This document shows positions 1 through 8,062 of a stretch of DNA of 64,000 nt, in pieces; position 1 is the stretch's first letter, and each line of letters opens with the position of its first letter. A program made the position numbers and the translations under genes. The DNA is from Streptomyces sp. SLBN-118 (GTDB lineage Bacteria > Actinomycetota > Actinomycetes > Streptomycetales > Streptomycetaceae), in NCBI RefSeq assembly GCF_006715635.1, contig NZ_VFNP01000002.1, forward strand, positions 2,604,001-2,668,000. Direction: 5' to 3'. The notes beneath the pieces are model-generated. The model saw only the letters and a program-made list of their open reading frames with translations. It was not told the origin of the DNA and searched no databases.

Positions 1-26
1 GAAGCCGCGCACCGGAAGGCAGAACA

Positions 27-635
27 GTGAACTACAGGGTCCAGCCCACCGCCCAGGTCGACGAGACCGCCGTCATCGGCGCCGGGAGCAGTGTCTGGGA
101 GCTCGCCCAGATCCGCGAGGGCGCCAAGCTCGGCGAGGGCTGTGTCGTCGGCCGCGGCGCCTACGTCGGCACCGGCGTACAGATCGGCGACAACGTCAAG
201 CTGCAGAACTACGCCCTGGTTTACGAGCCCGCCGAACTCGGCGACGGTGTGTTCGTCGGCCCGGCCGTAGTGCTCACCAACGACCACAACCCGCGCTCCG
301 TCGACCCCGACGGCAAGCAGAAGCGCGGCGGTGACTGGGAGGCCGTCGGCGTCAAGGTCGCCGAGGGCGCATCGCTGGGCGCGCGCTCGGTGTGTGTCGC
401 GCCGGTGCGGATCGGCCGCTGGTCCATGGTCGCCGCGGGCGCGGTCGTCACCAAGGACGTACCGGACTTCGCGCTGGTCGTGGGCGTGCCCGCCCGCCGG
501 ATCGGCTGGGTCGGCCGGGCCGGTGTCCGCCTCGTGGAGCGCGAGGGCGAGCAGGGCGTGTGGGAGTGCCCGCAGAGCGGCTCGCTGTACGTGGAGAAGG
601 ACGGTGTCCTTGCCGAGCAGGAGCAGGCGGTCTGA
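27..635 (+). CDS. WbpD-type nucleotide-sugar N-acetyltransferase (left-handed beta-helix)
   Basis: 202 residues made largely of hexapeptide repeats (about 10-145) typical of trimeric left-handed beta-helix acyltransferases. The closing motif GVPARRIGW (153-161) and the loop TNDHNPRS (84-91) are the hallmarks of the WbpD/WlbB subgroup, which acetylates the 3-amino group of UDP-GlcNAc3NA using acetyl-CoA. A GTG start follows GGAAGG at 8 bases; only 26 bases precede it, so upstream partners are outside the window. With the dehydrogenase, oxidase, aminotransferase and epimerase nearby it would supply the fourth step of a diacetamido-uronic acid pathway. Family assignment is firm, the exact substrate is inferred from context. 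Confidence 0.87.
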   Translation: MNYRVQPTAQVDETAVIGAGSSVWELAQIREGAKLGEGCVVGRGAYVGTGVQIGDNVKLQNYALVYEPAELGDGVFVGPAVVLTNDHNPRSVDPDGKQKRGGDWEAVGVKVAEGASLGARSVCVAPVRIGRWSMVAAGAVVTKDVPDFALVVGVPARRIGWVGRAGVRLVEREGEQGVWECPQSGSLYVEKDGVLAEQEQAV

Positions 636-659
636 CCGGACGGCTTCCCCAAGCTGACG

Positions 660-688
660 AAACCCCCCGGACCCGGTCCGGGGGGTTT
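660..688. terminator. Bidirectional terminator between convergent genes
   Basis: A perfect inverted repeat, arms 660-673 and 675-688, with an A-run on one flank and T-run on the other so it can work in both directions. It sits between the acetyltransferase (+) and the beta-propeller gene (-). Confidence 0.85.
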
Positions 689-704
689 CCCATGTCTGCC
701 CGCC

Positions 705-1838
705 TCAGGCCCGGGTCCAGGCCTCCAGCGCCAGGCCCGACTCCGCCTTCTGGCGCGTGACCCGCAGCGTCCCGTCCGTACCGAACGCCGCCATCACGAC
801 CCGGCCCCTCGCGTCGATCGCCAGCGCCGGAGCCCCCACGCAGGGCTCACCCGTCAGAGTCCAGCTGACCCCCGAGGTCTCGTCCTCGGTGGGATACGCG
901 GCCAGCGCCGGGCGGCCGGTGTCGGCGTCGCGGTGCGCGAGGATCGTGCAGTCGTGACCGTCGACCGGGGTGCGCAGCAGCGCGACCGGTCCGGTGCCCC
1001 CACCGTTGCCGAGCGGGGCCGCGTCGGCGGTCGGGCGCCAGGCGCGAACCGTGTTGTCCCCCGCGTCGTGCCAGAAGTGCGTGAGCCGGTTGCCGCCGGT
1101 GCGTTCCGAGCTCAGCGAGTCGGCTCCGGCCTTGGCGGGGATGTCGTCGGCGCGCTGGAACTTGACGCCCGGCGTCTCCTGCTCCCAGCGCATGATGTGG
1201 TCCTCGGTCGGGATGAGCAGTTCCATCAGACCGTCCGGTGTCAGCGAGGCGGACACGGTGCCCAGCCCGCCGCTGCCCTTGAGGTCGGCCCACTTGTTCC
1301 ACTTGCCCGAAGGCACCTGGGCGCGCCCGCAGACGCCGCCGCCCGCGTTGCGTACGAACACATGCAGCGAGCCCTCGGCATCGATGACCGCCGACGGGAG
1401 GCCGATCTGCTCGGCGAGACCGGGGTCGTTCGGGTAGGGGGTACCGAGCGGATACCAGTCACGCACGGCAAGGCCGGACTGGTACTGCACGGCGTACACC
1501 ACATCGATGGCGGTCCGGCCGTCCGGGAGGGGCCTGCGGCGCAGGCCCACCAGGTGGACATAACCGTCGGCGCCCTGCGCAATGGAGAGATACGGCAGCA
1601 CCCCCCGGGCGGGGATGACGTCGGGCCCGGTCCACTCGGGGCCCCCGGGCCGGGTCTCGGTCCAGCGCAGCACGCCGTCCGAGCCAGGTGCGTACGCCGT
1701 GAGCCTGCCGTCCTTGCCGCGCACCAGCCAGCCGGTGGTGGGGGCCAGCGAGGTGTCCACGGTAGGTATCGGAGTGGCCTTTCGGCTCGGCGCCGCGTCC
1801 GAGCGACGCGCAGATTTCCGTCCGGACCAGACCGCCAT
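705..1838 (-). CDS. Predicted beta-propeller (PLL/sialidase-like) protein, function unknown
   Basis: 377 residues with recurring blade-like units of the form small-hydrophobic strand, Asp-x-x-Gly-Arg/Leu turn, strand, x-Asp-Gly-x-Leu (for example around GKDGRLTAYAP, GADGYVHLVGL, DAEGSLHVFVR, TPDGLMELLIP, DARGRVVMAAF), spaced roughly 45-60 residues apart. This pattern is that of PLL-type lectin or sialidase-fold propellers. The N terminus is short and basic without a clear signal peptide, so location is uncertain. Start ATG has GGTGAG just upstream. Lying inside a wall-sugar locus it may bind glycan, but that is inference; no catalytic residues are recognised. Confidence 0.6.
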   Translation of the reverse strand: MAVWSGRKSARRSDAAPSRKATPIPTVDTSLAPTTGWLVRGKDGRLTAYAPGSDGVLRWTETRPGGPEWTGPDVIPARGVLPYLSIAQGADGYVHLVGLRRRPLPDGRTAIDVVYAVQYQSGLAVRDWYPLGTPYPNDPGLAEQIGLPSAVIDAEGSLHVFVRNAGGGVCGRAQVPSGKWNKWADLKGSGGLGTVSASLTPDGLMELLIPTEDHIMRWEQETPGVKFQRADDIPAKAGADSLSSERTGGNRLTHFWHDAGDNTVRAWRPTADAAPLGNGGGTGPVALLRTPVDGHDCTILAHRDADTGRPALAAYPTEDETSGVSWTLTGEPCVGAPALAIDARGRVVMAAFGTDGTLRVTRQKAESGLALEAWTRA

Positions 1839-2179
1839 GGCTCACCATCGTCTTTCGCGTGACCGCCCGCAAAACGTGCGCGACGATAGTACGACAGGTT
1901 TGCGGCACGAACTCCCGCCGCTCCCGGGCCCTCTCCCCTGCCTCGTAGACGGCCCGTTCACGAAATCGTTATCCAGAACACGCGCCCCGCGCGAAGGCCC
2001 AGCCGCCGGTCCGCTCACCTCGGCCATTGCCTACCATTGCGGAGAACACCCCTGGGAGCGCGCGCTTGGCCGGGCCGGTCCGGCCGCCTCGGCGGTGGCG
2101 CGATCGCGCGGGGTGTCGGCCCGCAGTATGAGACCGTGACACGCCCCGCCAGTGACCTGACCCAGAAGAAGAGTGTTCA
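1839..2179. other. Divergent intergenic region, 341 bases
   Basis: Lies between the propeller gene (-) and the epimerase (+) and must carry both promoters. A short A/T-richer patch at about 1955-1980 and a direct repeat CATTGC-CTAC-CATTGC near 2026-2041 are visible. I see no confident -35/-10 pair and no RNA structure. Confidence 0.4.
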
Positions 2180-3283
2180 GTGAAAGTCATCAGCATCGTC
2201 GGTGCCCGTCCGCAATTGGTGAAGCTCGCCCCCATTGCGGCCGCGTTCGCCGAGACCGACCACGAGCACGTCATCGTGCACACCGGGCAGCACTACGACG
2301 CCGACCTCTCCGACGTCTTCTTCGACGGTCTCGGCATCCCCGACCCGGACGTCCACCTCGGTGTCGGCTCCGGCAGCCACGGCGTCCAGACCGGTTCTGT
2401 GCTCACCGCGCTCGACCCGGTGCTCGAGCGGGAGCAGCCCGACTGGGTCCTCGTCTACGGCGACACCAACTCGACCATCGCCGGTGCGCTCTCGGCGGTG
2501 AAGATGCACCTGCCGGTCGCGCACCTGGAGGCCGGTCTGCGCTCCTTCAACCGGCGCATGCCCGAGGAGCACAACCGCGTACTGACCGACCACTGCGCCG
2601 ACGTCCTGCTGGCCCCGACCGAGGAGGCCATGCGCCACCTCGCAGACGAGGGCCTGGGGGACCGCGCCGTGCTGGCCGGTGACGTGATGGTCGACATCTG
2701 CCTGCGCATCCGCGACGCGGTGCTCGCCGGCGAACACGCCGCGCCCGCGCTGCCCGAGGGCATCGACCCCTCCAAGCCGTTCCTGCTGGCGACCCTGCAC
2801 CGGCCCGACAACACCGACGACCCCGAGCGCCTCGCCGCGATCATCGGCGCCATGGCCAAGCTGCCCGTCCCGGTGGCGCTGCTCGCGCACCCGCGCCTGG
2901 TCGCGCGGGCCGAGCAGCACGGCATCGAACTGGCGCAGGGTTCGGTGCACGTCGGCCGACCGCTGCCTTACGCGGGTCTGGTCGCCGCGGTGCTGGCCTC
3001 GACCGGTGTCGTCACCGACTCCGGCGGCCTGCAGAAGGAAGCCTTCCTCCTGGAGCGGATCACGACGACGATCCGTCCAGAAACCGAGTGGGTCGAAACC
3101 GTCGACACCGGTTGGAACGTCTTGGTACCTGACCCGCACGAGCTCTCCGCCGACGAGTGGGCCGCCACGGTCACCCGCGCCGTTCCGACGGCCGACCCGG
3201 GCACTCCCTACGGCGACGGACGAGCCGCGCAGAACGTTGTCCGGATCATGGAAGAGTGGAAGGGGGGCAGCCGGCTCGTGTGA
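2180..3283 (+). CDS. wecB: UDP-N-acetylglucosamine 2-epimerase, non-hydrolysing, WbpI-like
   Basis: 367 residues, normal length for the WecB/WbpI GT-B-fold epimerases. GARPQ (8-12), GDTNST with D95, HLEAGLRS with E117, PEEHNR with E130 and TLHRPDN with H207 match the catalytic set of the family. The segments HTGQHYDADLS and SFNRRMPEEHNR fit the WbpI branch, which epimerises UDP-Glc(NAc)2-uronic acid at C2, better than enterobacterial WecB, whose equivalent differs. GTG start with GAAGAG upstream. It is followed after about 60 bases by two glycosyltransferases on the same strand, so epimerisation may directly feed transfer. Whether the substrate is UDP-GlcNAc or its 3-acetamido-uronic derivative is inferred from the neighbouring genes. 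Confidence 0.9.
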   Translation: MKVISIVGARPQLVKLAPIAAAFAETDHEHVIVHTGQHYDADLSDVFFDGLGIPDPDVHLGVGSGSHGVQTGSVLTALDPVLEREQPDWVLVYGDTNSTIAGALSAVKMHLPVAHLEAGLRSFNRRMPEEHNRVLTDHCADVLLAPTEEAMRHLADEGLGDRAVLAGDVMVDICLRIRDAVLAGEHAAPALPEGIDPSKPFLLATLHRPDNTDDPERLAAIIGAMAKLPVPVALLAHPRLVARAEQHGIELAQGSVHVGRPLPYAGLVAAVLASTGVVTDSGGLQKEAFLLERITTTIRPETEWVETVDTGWNVLVPDPHELSADEWAATVTRAVPTADPGTPYGDGRAAQNVVRIMEEWKGGSRLV

Positions 3284-3344
3284 CGGACAAGCGCCTCATT
3301 GCAGGCTCTAATCCGTACTTGTCACCGTGCTAGCGTCACCGTTT

Positions 3345-4805
3345 ATGTCAGCGTCTCCCAGGTCCGGGCTGCCCTCAGAAGGCCCGCGCCCGCACGTCAT
3401 TTATCTCGCCATCGGCTTCCCGCCGGCTGCAAAAAGCAGCGCCTACCGCATGCGCGAGACGGCGAACCAGTTCTGCTACGCAGGCTGGGACGTCACCGTC
3501 GTCAATATCGCCCAGGAGTCCTGGGAGCGGGACTCGGGTGTCGACCTGACCCTTCTGGAGCAGGTCGACCCGCGGGTGAAGATCGTCGAGCTGCCGCTGT
3601 CCCGTGAGGACCTGGAAACGGACATCCGGCTCTACAGCGAGGACCGCGCGCTCAACCCCAACAGCTGGGTGTCGCGGCTGCGCAAGCGGCAGCAGAAGAC
3701 GTTCCCCGAGCCGAACTTCGGCGAGTGGCGCGGCGATCTGGAGCAGGCGGTGCTCGACATCCACCGGGAGCACCCGGCGGATCTGCTCGTTGCCAGCTGT
3801 GTTCCGTACGTGAATCTCGCCGCGGCCTGGAAGCTCTGGGAAGAGGCCAAGGTCCCGTACGCCGTGGACTTCCGCGACGGCTGGTCCATCGATGTGATCA
3901 CCGGCATCGAGGCGTTCACCAAGGACTCCGAGATGGGCCGCTGGGAACAGAAGGTCCTCGACAACGCGGTCTCGCTGTGGGTGGTCAACGACCCGATCGC
4001 CGACCACTACCGCGCCCGTTACCCGGAGTTCGCCTCCCGTGTCGAGGTCGTGCGCAACGGCTACGACGCGGACAGCTCGCCCGGCCGCGCCCACAACCCC
4101 GACCCCGAGTCGGGTCTGGTCTTCGGCTACCTGGGCACGGTCAACTTCACGCCCGCGCACCTGGAGACGGTGCTCAACGCCTGGCGCGCGGCCCGTGAGA
4201 AGGAGCCGCTGCTCGCCAACGCGCGCTTCGAGGTACGCGGCCACATCGGCAACGGAGCGGGCCGCGAGGCCAACAAGCACTCCGAGATGCTAAAGCAGGC
4301 CGAAGCGGACGGCGTGTTCTTCGGCGGTCCCGCCGCCAAGGCCGAGGTCTCCTCCATCTACGCCCGCTGGGACGCCATGGTGCTCATCCTGATCGGCGGT
4401 CGCTTCGTGACCTCCGGCAAGGTGTACGAGTACATGGCCACGGGCCTGCCGATCGTCTCGGCGCACGTCGTCGAGCACGACGCCTCGAACGTTCTCAACG
4501 GTCATCCCCTGTGGACCGGTGCCGTCGGGATCGACGAGGAGGGACTGACGGAGTCCTTCGTGAGGGCGGCCCACATGGCCGTCGAGACGAGCGACGAGGT
4601 TCACGCGGAAGCGATGGCGCACGCCGACCAGTTCACCCGCGAGGCCCTGATGTCGGTCGCCGTGAAGAACCTCGTCGACCGGCTCGCCGCCGAGCACGGT
4701 GTACAGGCCGCGCCCGCGGAGGGCGTCGTCCCCCAGACTGCCGAAGCCACGGATGTGGACGACCTCTCATCGAAGTCGATCGTCGCCGGAGGATCCACCC
4801 AGTGA
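3345..4805 (+). CDS. Glycosyltransferase, GT-B fold (GT4-like)
   Basis: 486 residues from ATG 3345. The N-terminal half begins HVIYLAIGFPPAAKSS, a typical GT-B nucleotide-sugar enzyme opening with an FPP-type loop, and the C-terminal half has FGYLGTVN, then SGKVYEYMATGLPIV, the donor-binding acidic motif region of GT4 enzymes. A GTG at 3327 would add six residues, but TAGCGT (3331-3336) lies 8 bases before the ATG and would suit a near-leaderless transcript. The stop overlaps the next start (GTGA at 4802-4805), so the two transferases are translationally coupled. Acceptor and donor are unknown; context suggests a wall glycan. Confidence 0.85.
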   Translation: MSASPRSGLPSEGPRPHVIYLAIGFPPAAKSSAYRMRETANQFCYAGWDVTVVNIAQESWERDSGVDLTLLEQVDPRVKIVELPLSREDLETDIRLYSEDRALNPNSWVSRLRKRQQKTFPEPNFGEWRGDLEQAVLDIHREHPADLLVASCVPYVNLAAAWKLWEEAKVPYAVDFRDGWSIDVITGIEAFTKDSEMGRWEQKVLDNAVSLWVVNDPIADHYRARYPEFASRVEVVRNGYDADSSPGRAHNPDPESGLVFGYLGTVNFTPAHLETVLNAWRAAREKEPLLANARFEVRGHIGNGAGREANKHSEMLKQAEADGVFFGGPAAKAEVSSIYARWDAMVLILIGGRFVTSGKVYEYMATGLPIVSAHVVEHDASNVLNGHPLWTGAVGIDEEGLTESFVRAAHMAVETSDEVHAEAMAHADQFTREALMSVAVKNLVDRLAAEHGVQAAPAEGVVPQTAEATDVDDLSSKSIVAGGSTQ

Positions 4806-6925
4806 CCGATGTGTTGCTCGTCGCCGCCGCCCAGCCGCAACTCGGCGTGCTGGCCGGCGCGGTGCAGAAGTTCCGCGCCCAGGGCGCGCGCGTCTACCTG
4901 GCCTGTGCCTTCGACACGAAGACCTGCCAGGAGGAGATCGACCGGCTCGAACTGGACGGGTACCAGCCACTGCCGTACGGCATAGGGCATCTGCGCACCG
5001 CGACCCGCCGCAAGCTGCGCAAGCTTCCGGCGAGCCGTCGCCTGTGGATCCAGATCCGCCGCAATCCGTGGCTTCGCCGCCACGGCCTGGGAGCGCACCA
5101 GCTCGTCGCACTCGACGCCAACGCCGTGTACACGGTCTGGCGGCTGTCCCAGTACACCGACGCGGACGCCAGTTTCGGCATCGCGCCGGCGCTGCGGGCC
5201 CTGTCGGACCCGCAGCGGTCCTCGGCCCCGGTCAAGCGCCGGACGCTCCCGCCGCGCTCGGTGATCGTCGGCGACGTACGCCGCCAAGCCAAGGCGCTGC
5301 CCGAGACCGTGATCCGTACGGCCACGGCGCGTCCCCTGATGCGCAGCAGCGTCGGTGCCCGGCTGTGGCGCACCGCGCTCGGCGCACCCGGTGTTCCGGC
5401 CAACGTCCGGGCGCGTCTGTCCCGCCAGGTGGCCGAGGGCATGCGCTGGGCAGGCCGGCCGGGCGGCGCGACGCTCGCGCTGACCACTGCCGCACAGAGC
5501 ATCTCGAACCGCACGATCAAGGCGGGGCTGCTGGACGAGGCGGCCAAGACCGAGCTGAAGCGGGGTGTCCCGCCGCGCGCTCTGGACAGCACGCTCAAGG
5601 AACTGCTGACCGCCTCGGACGAAGAGTTCAAGGCGGGCGATCCCGCGACCGCGGCGTCCACGCTGGACCGTGCCCTCGTCCTCGGTTTCCACCGTGTCAT
5701 CCACATCGACCAGCTCAGCTCGCCGCTGGCCGGCGACCCGGCCGCCTTCTCGGCGCCGGTGCACGCCTCGGCGGTCATGAAGAAGATCCAGCAGCCGCAG
5801 GGCAGGAAGACCCCGGCCGCGACGCCTCCGAAGGACCGGCCGCTGCGGCTGCTGGTCACCACGAGCGCCAACGACAACTTCCTCAAGCTGATCCTGTCCC
5901 ACTACGAGGCCCACCAGGGCGTCGAGGTCCGCTACCTGGACCTGGCGTCCACCACGGCCATGAAGCGCATCGCATGGGCCGGCCGGCGGATGATAGAGAA
6001 CCGTCTCGGGGGCGACGCGCTCTACGCGGAGCAGGTCGAGCAGCTGATGCGGCCCCATCTGGACTGGGCCGACACGGTGTTCCTCGACTGGTGTGTGGCG
6101 CCGGCCGTGATGCTCACGACGATCGACCCGGGCGACACCCGGATCGTGGTCCGGCTGCACAGCTACGAGGCCTTCACCCGGTGGCCGCACCTGGTGGACT
6201 TCTCCCGCGTGGACGACCTCATCTACGTCGCCGACCATGTGCAGGACCTGACGACCGCTCTGGTGCCGCAGCTCCGCGGTCCCGAGGCGCCTCGTACGCA
6301 CATGATCGACAACGCCATGGACCTGAGCGCCTTCAACCGCGCGAAGCCCGCCGACGCCCGCTTCAACCTCGGGCTCATCGGTGTCTCCCAGGTGGCGAAG
6401 GACCCGCTGTGGGCCATCGACGTCCTGGAGCGCGTACGCAAGCAGGACGAGCGCTACCGGCTGCTGCTGGTCGGCGGGGACATGGATCCCAAGACCAGCC
6501 GTGCCACCAGCGACTACCTGAAGGAGTTCGAGAGGCAGCTCGAGCCGCTGGTGGAGTCCGGTGCCGTGGTACGTCTCGGGCCGACGGACGACGTACCGTC
6601 CGCGCTGACCGGGATCGGCACGATCCTGAGCTCGTCGGTGCGTGAGGGCTGCCACGTCGGTCTGATGGAGGGCGCGGCGAGTGCCGCCGTCCCCGTCGTC
6701 CGCGACTGGCCGTTCTACGCCGGACGCGAGCACAGCGCCCGCACCCTCTACCCCGAGGGCTGGGTCGTCGGCTCCCCCGAGGAGGCCGCGAAGCGGATCC
6801 TGGAGACCACGGCGACCGAGGAGAGCTGGCGCAACGCGGGCAAGCTGGCCTCCGAGCACGCGCTGTCCGCGTGGGACTGGCCGGTGGTGAGCCGCCGCTT
6901 CGACGAGCTGCTGCTCGGCGAGTAG
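4802..6925 (+). CDS. Large glycosyltransferase with uncharacterised N-terminal half
   Basis: 707 residues from GTG 4802, which overlaps the stop of the preceding transferase. Residues about 345-707 look like a GT4-type GT-B enzyme: RLLVTTSANDNFLK opens the domain, FNLGLIGVSQVAKDPLWAID marks the second Rossmann half, and SSVREGCHVGLMEGAASA is the donor-site helix. Residues 1-340 start with a Rossmann-like strand (TDVLLVAAAQPQLGVL) then a basic, helix-rich stretch I cannot assign. No membrane spans. Probably acts in the cytoplasm with the preceding transferase on the same polymer intermediate. It could contain two transferase modules in one chain. Confidence 0.8.
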   Translation: MTDVLLVAAAQPQLGVLAGAVQKFRAQGARVYLACAFDTKTCQEEIDRLELDGYQPLPYGIGHLRTATRRKLRKLPASRRLWIQIRRNPWLRRHGLGAHQLVALDANAVYTVWRLSQYTDADASFGIAPALRALSDPQRSSAPVKRRTLPPRSVIVGDVRRQAKALPETVIRTATARPLMRSSVGARLWRTALGAPGVPANVRARLSRQVAEGMRWAGRPGGATLALTTAAQSISNRTIKAGLLDEAAKTELKRGVPPRALDSTLKELLTASDEEFKAGDPATAASTLDRALVLGFHRVIHIDQLSSPLAGDPAAFSAPVHASAVMKKIQQPQGRKTPAATPPKDRPLRLLVTTSANDNFLKLILSHYEAHQGVEVRYLDLASTTAMKRIAWAGRRMIENRLGGDALYAEQVEQLMRPHLDWADTVFLDWCVAPAVMLTTIDPGDTRIVVRLHSYEAFTRWPHLVDFSRVDDLIYVADHVQDLTTALVPQLRGPEAPRTHMIDNAMDLSAFNRAKPADARFNLGLIGVSQVAKDPLWAIDVLERVRKQDERYRLLLVGGDMDPKTSRATSDYLKEFERQLEPLVESGAVVRLGPTDDVPSALTGIGTILSSSVREGCHVGLMEGAASAAVPVVRDWPFYAGREHSARTLYPEGWVVGSPEEAAKRILETTATEESWRNAGKLASEHALSAWDWPVVSRRFDELLLGE

Positions 6926-6938
6926 GGCTGTTGAGGCA

Positions 6939-6984
6939 GTACGTCGAAGGGCCCCCGGGATGTCCCGGGGGCCCTTCGACGTAC
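6939..6984. terminator. Bidirectional terminator, 22-bp perfect stem
   Basis: Arms 6939-6960 and 6963-6984 are perfectly complementary with only two bases between them. It separates the glycosyltransferase operon (+) from galE (-). Confidence 0.88.
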
Positions 6985-7002
6985 GTGCGGGGTGCGAGCG
7001 GG

Positions 7003-7983
7003 TCAGCCGCGAGCCTCCGGGTGGCGCAGGCACCAGCCCTCCCACGCCGAAGTCACCATCGCGCGCACATCGTGGCGGGCCTCCCAGCCGAGTTCCCCGC
7101 GGATGCGGTCGGCGGCGGCCACGACACGGGCCGGATCGCCCGGCCTGCGGTCCGTGACCTCGGCCTTGCTGTCCGCGTGCCCGGTGACGTCAAGGATGAT
7201 GTCGACCATCTCCGCGACCGAAACCCCTTCGCCGCGGCCGATGTTGAGGACCAGCGAGGCCGAGGGGTCCGCGGCGAGCCGCCGCGCCGCCGCGACATGC
7301 GCGGAGGCGATGTCCTCGACGTGGATGTAGTCACGGATGCAGGTGCCGTCGGGCGTCGCGTAGTCGTCGCCGAAGATGCGCGGCGGCTCGCCCGCGGTGA
7401 GGCGCTCGAAGACCATCGGCACGAGGTTGAAGATGCCCTCGTCGCCCAGCTCCGCAGAGGCCGCGCCGGCGACGTTGAAGTAGCGCAGGGAGGCGGTCGC
7501 CATGCCGTGCGCCCTGCCGACGGCGGTGACCAGCCATTCACCGGCGAGCTTGGTCTCGCCGTACGGGCTCATCGGCAGACACGGCGTCGCCTCGGTCACC
7601 AGGTCGACGTCGGGCATGCCGTAGACGGCCGCCGACGAGGAGAAGAGGAACCGGCCGACGCCTGCCGCTGCCGATGCTTCGAGAAGGGTCCGCAGACCCT
7701 CGACGTTCTCGCGGTAGTAGAACAGGGGCTTCTCGACCGATTCGGCGACCTGCTTCTTGCCCGCGATGTGTACGACTCCGGTGATCGCGTGCTCGGCCAG
7801 GACACGGCCGAGCAGCTCACGGTCGAGGACGGAGCCGACCTCCAGCCGCACACCCGCGGGCAGCCGGCCGGCGCTGCCGGTGCTCAGATCGTCGAGGACG
7901 ACGACGCTCTCGCCACCGTCGGTCATCGCCTTCACCACATGGGAGCCGATGAATCCGGCGCCGCCCGTGATCAGCCACGTCAT
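7003..7983 (-). CDS. galE: UDP-glucose 4-epimerase
   Basis: 326 residues, standard for GalE of the extended SDR family. GGAGFIG (7-13) binds NAD, the serine triplet at 115-117 and Y141-x3-K145 form the catalytic site. It interconverts UDP-glucose/UDP-galactose (or the N-acetyl forms), supplying a wall or capsule sugar. ATG 7983 is preceded by AAGGGGAA; longer in-frame readings upstream would run through the terminator at 8004-8033 and are rejected. It follows the 6-dehydrogenase on the same strand but the hairpin in between implies at least partial transcriptional separation. Confidence 0.94.
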   Translation of the reverse strand: MTWLITGGAGFIGSHVVKAMTDGGESVVVLDDLSTGSAGRLPAGVRLEVGSVLDRELLGRVLAEHAITGVVHIAGKKQVAESVEKPLFYYRENVEGLRTLLEASAAAGVGRFLFSSSAAVYGMPDVDLVTEATPCLPMSPYGETKLAGEWLVTAVGRAHGMATASLRYFNVAGAASAELGDEGIFNLVPMVFERLTAGEPPRIFGDDYATPDGTCIRDYIHVEDIASAHVAAARRLAADPSASLVLNIGRGEGVSVAEMVDIILDVTGHADSKAEVTDRRPGDPARVVAAADRIRGELGWEARHDVRAMVTSAWEGWCLRHPEARG

Positions 7984-8003
7984 GTCAATTCCCCTTGCGG
8001 AAC

Positions 8004-8033
8004 GGCCCCGTCCCGGTGACTCGGGACGGGGCC
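8004..8033 (-). terminator. Terminator after the nucleotide-sugar dehydrogenase
   Basis: 12-bp perfect stem, arms 8004-8015 and 8022-8033, six-base loop, 30 bases past the dehydrogenase stop and just before galE. Confidence 0.75.
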
Positions 8034-8062
8034 TGTGTGTTGCTCCAGTACTGCGTACTACA

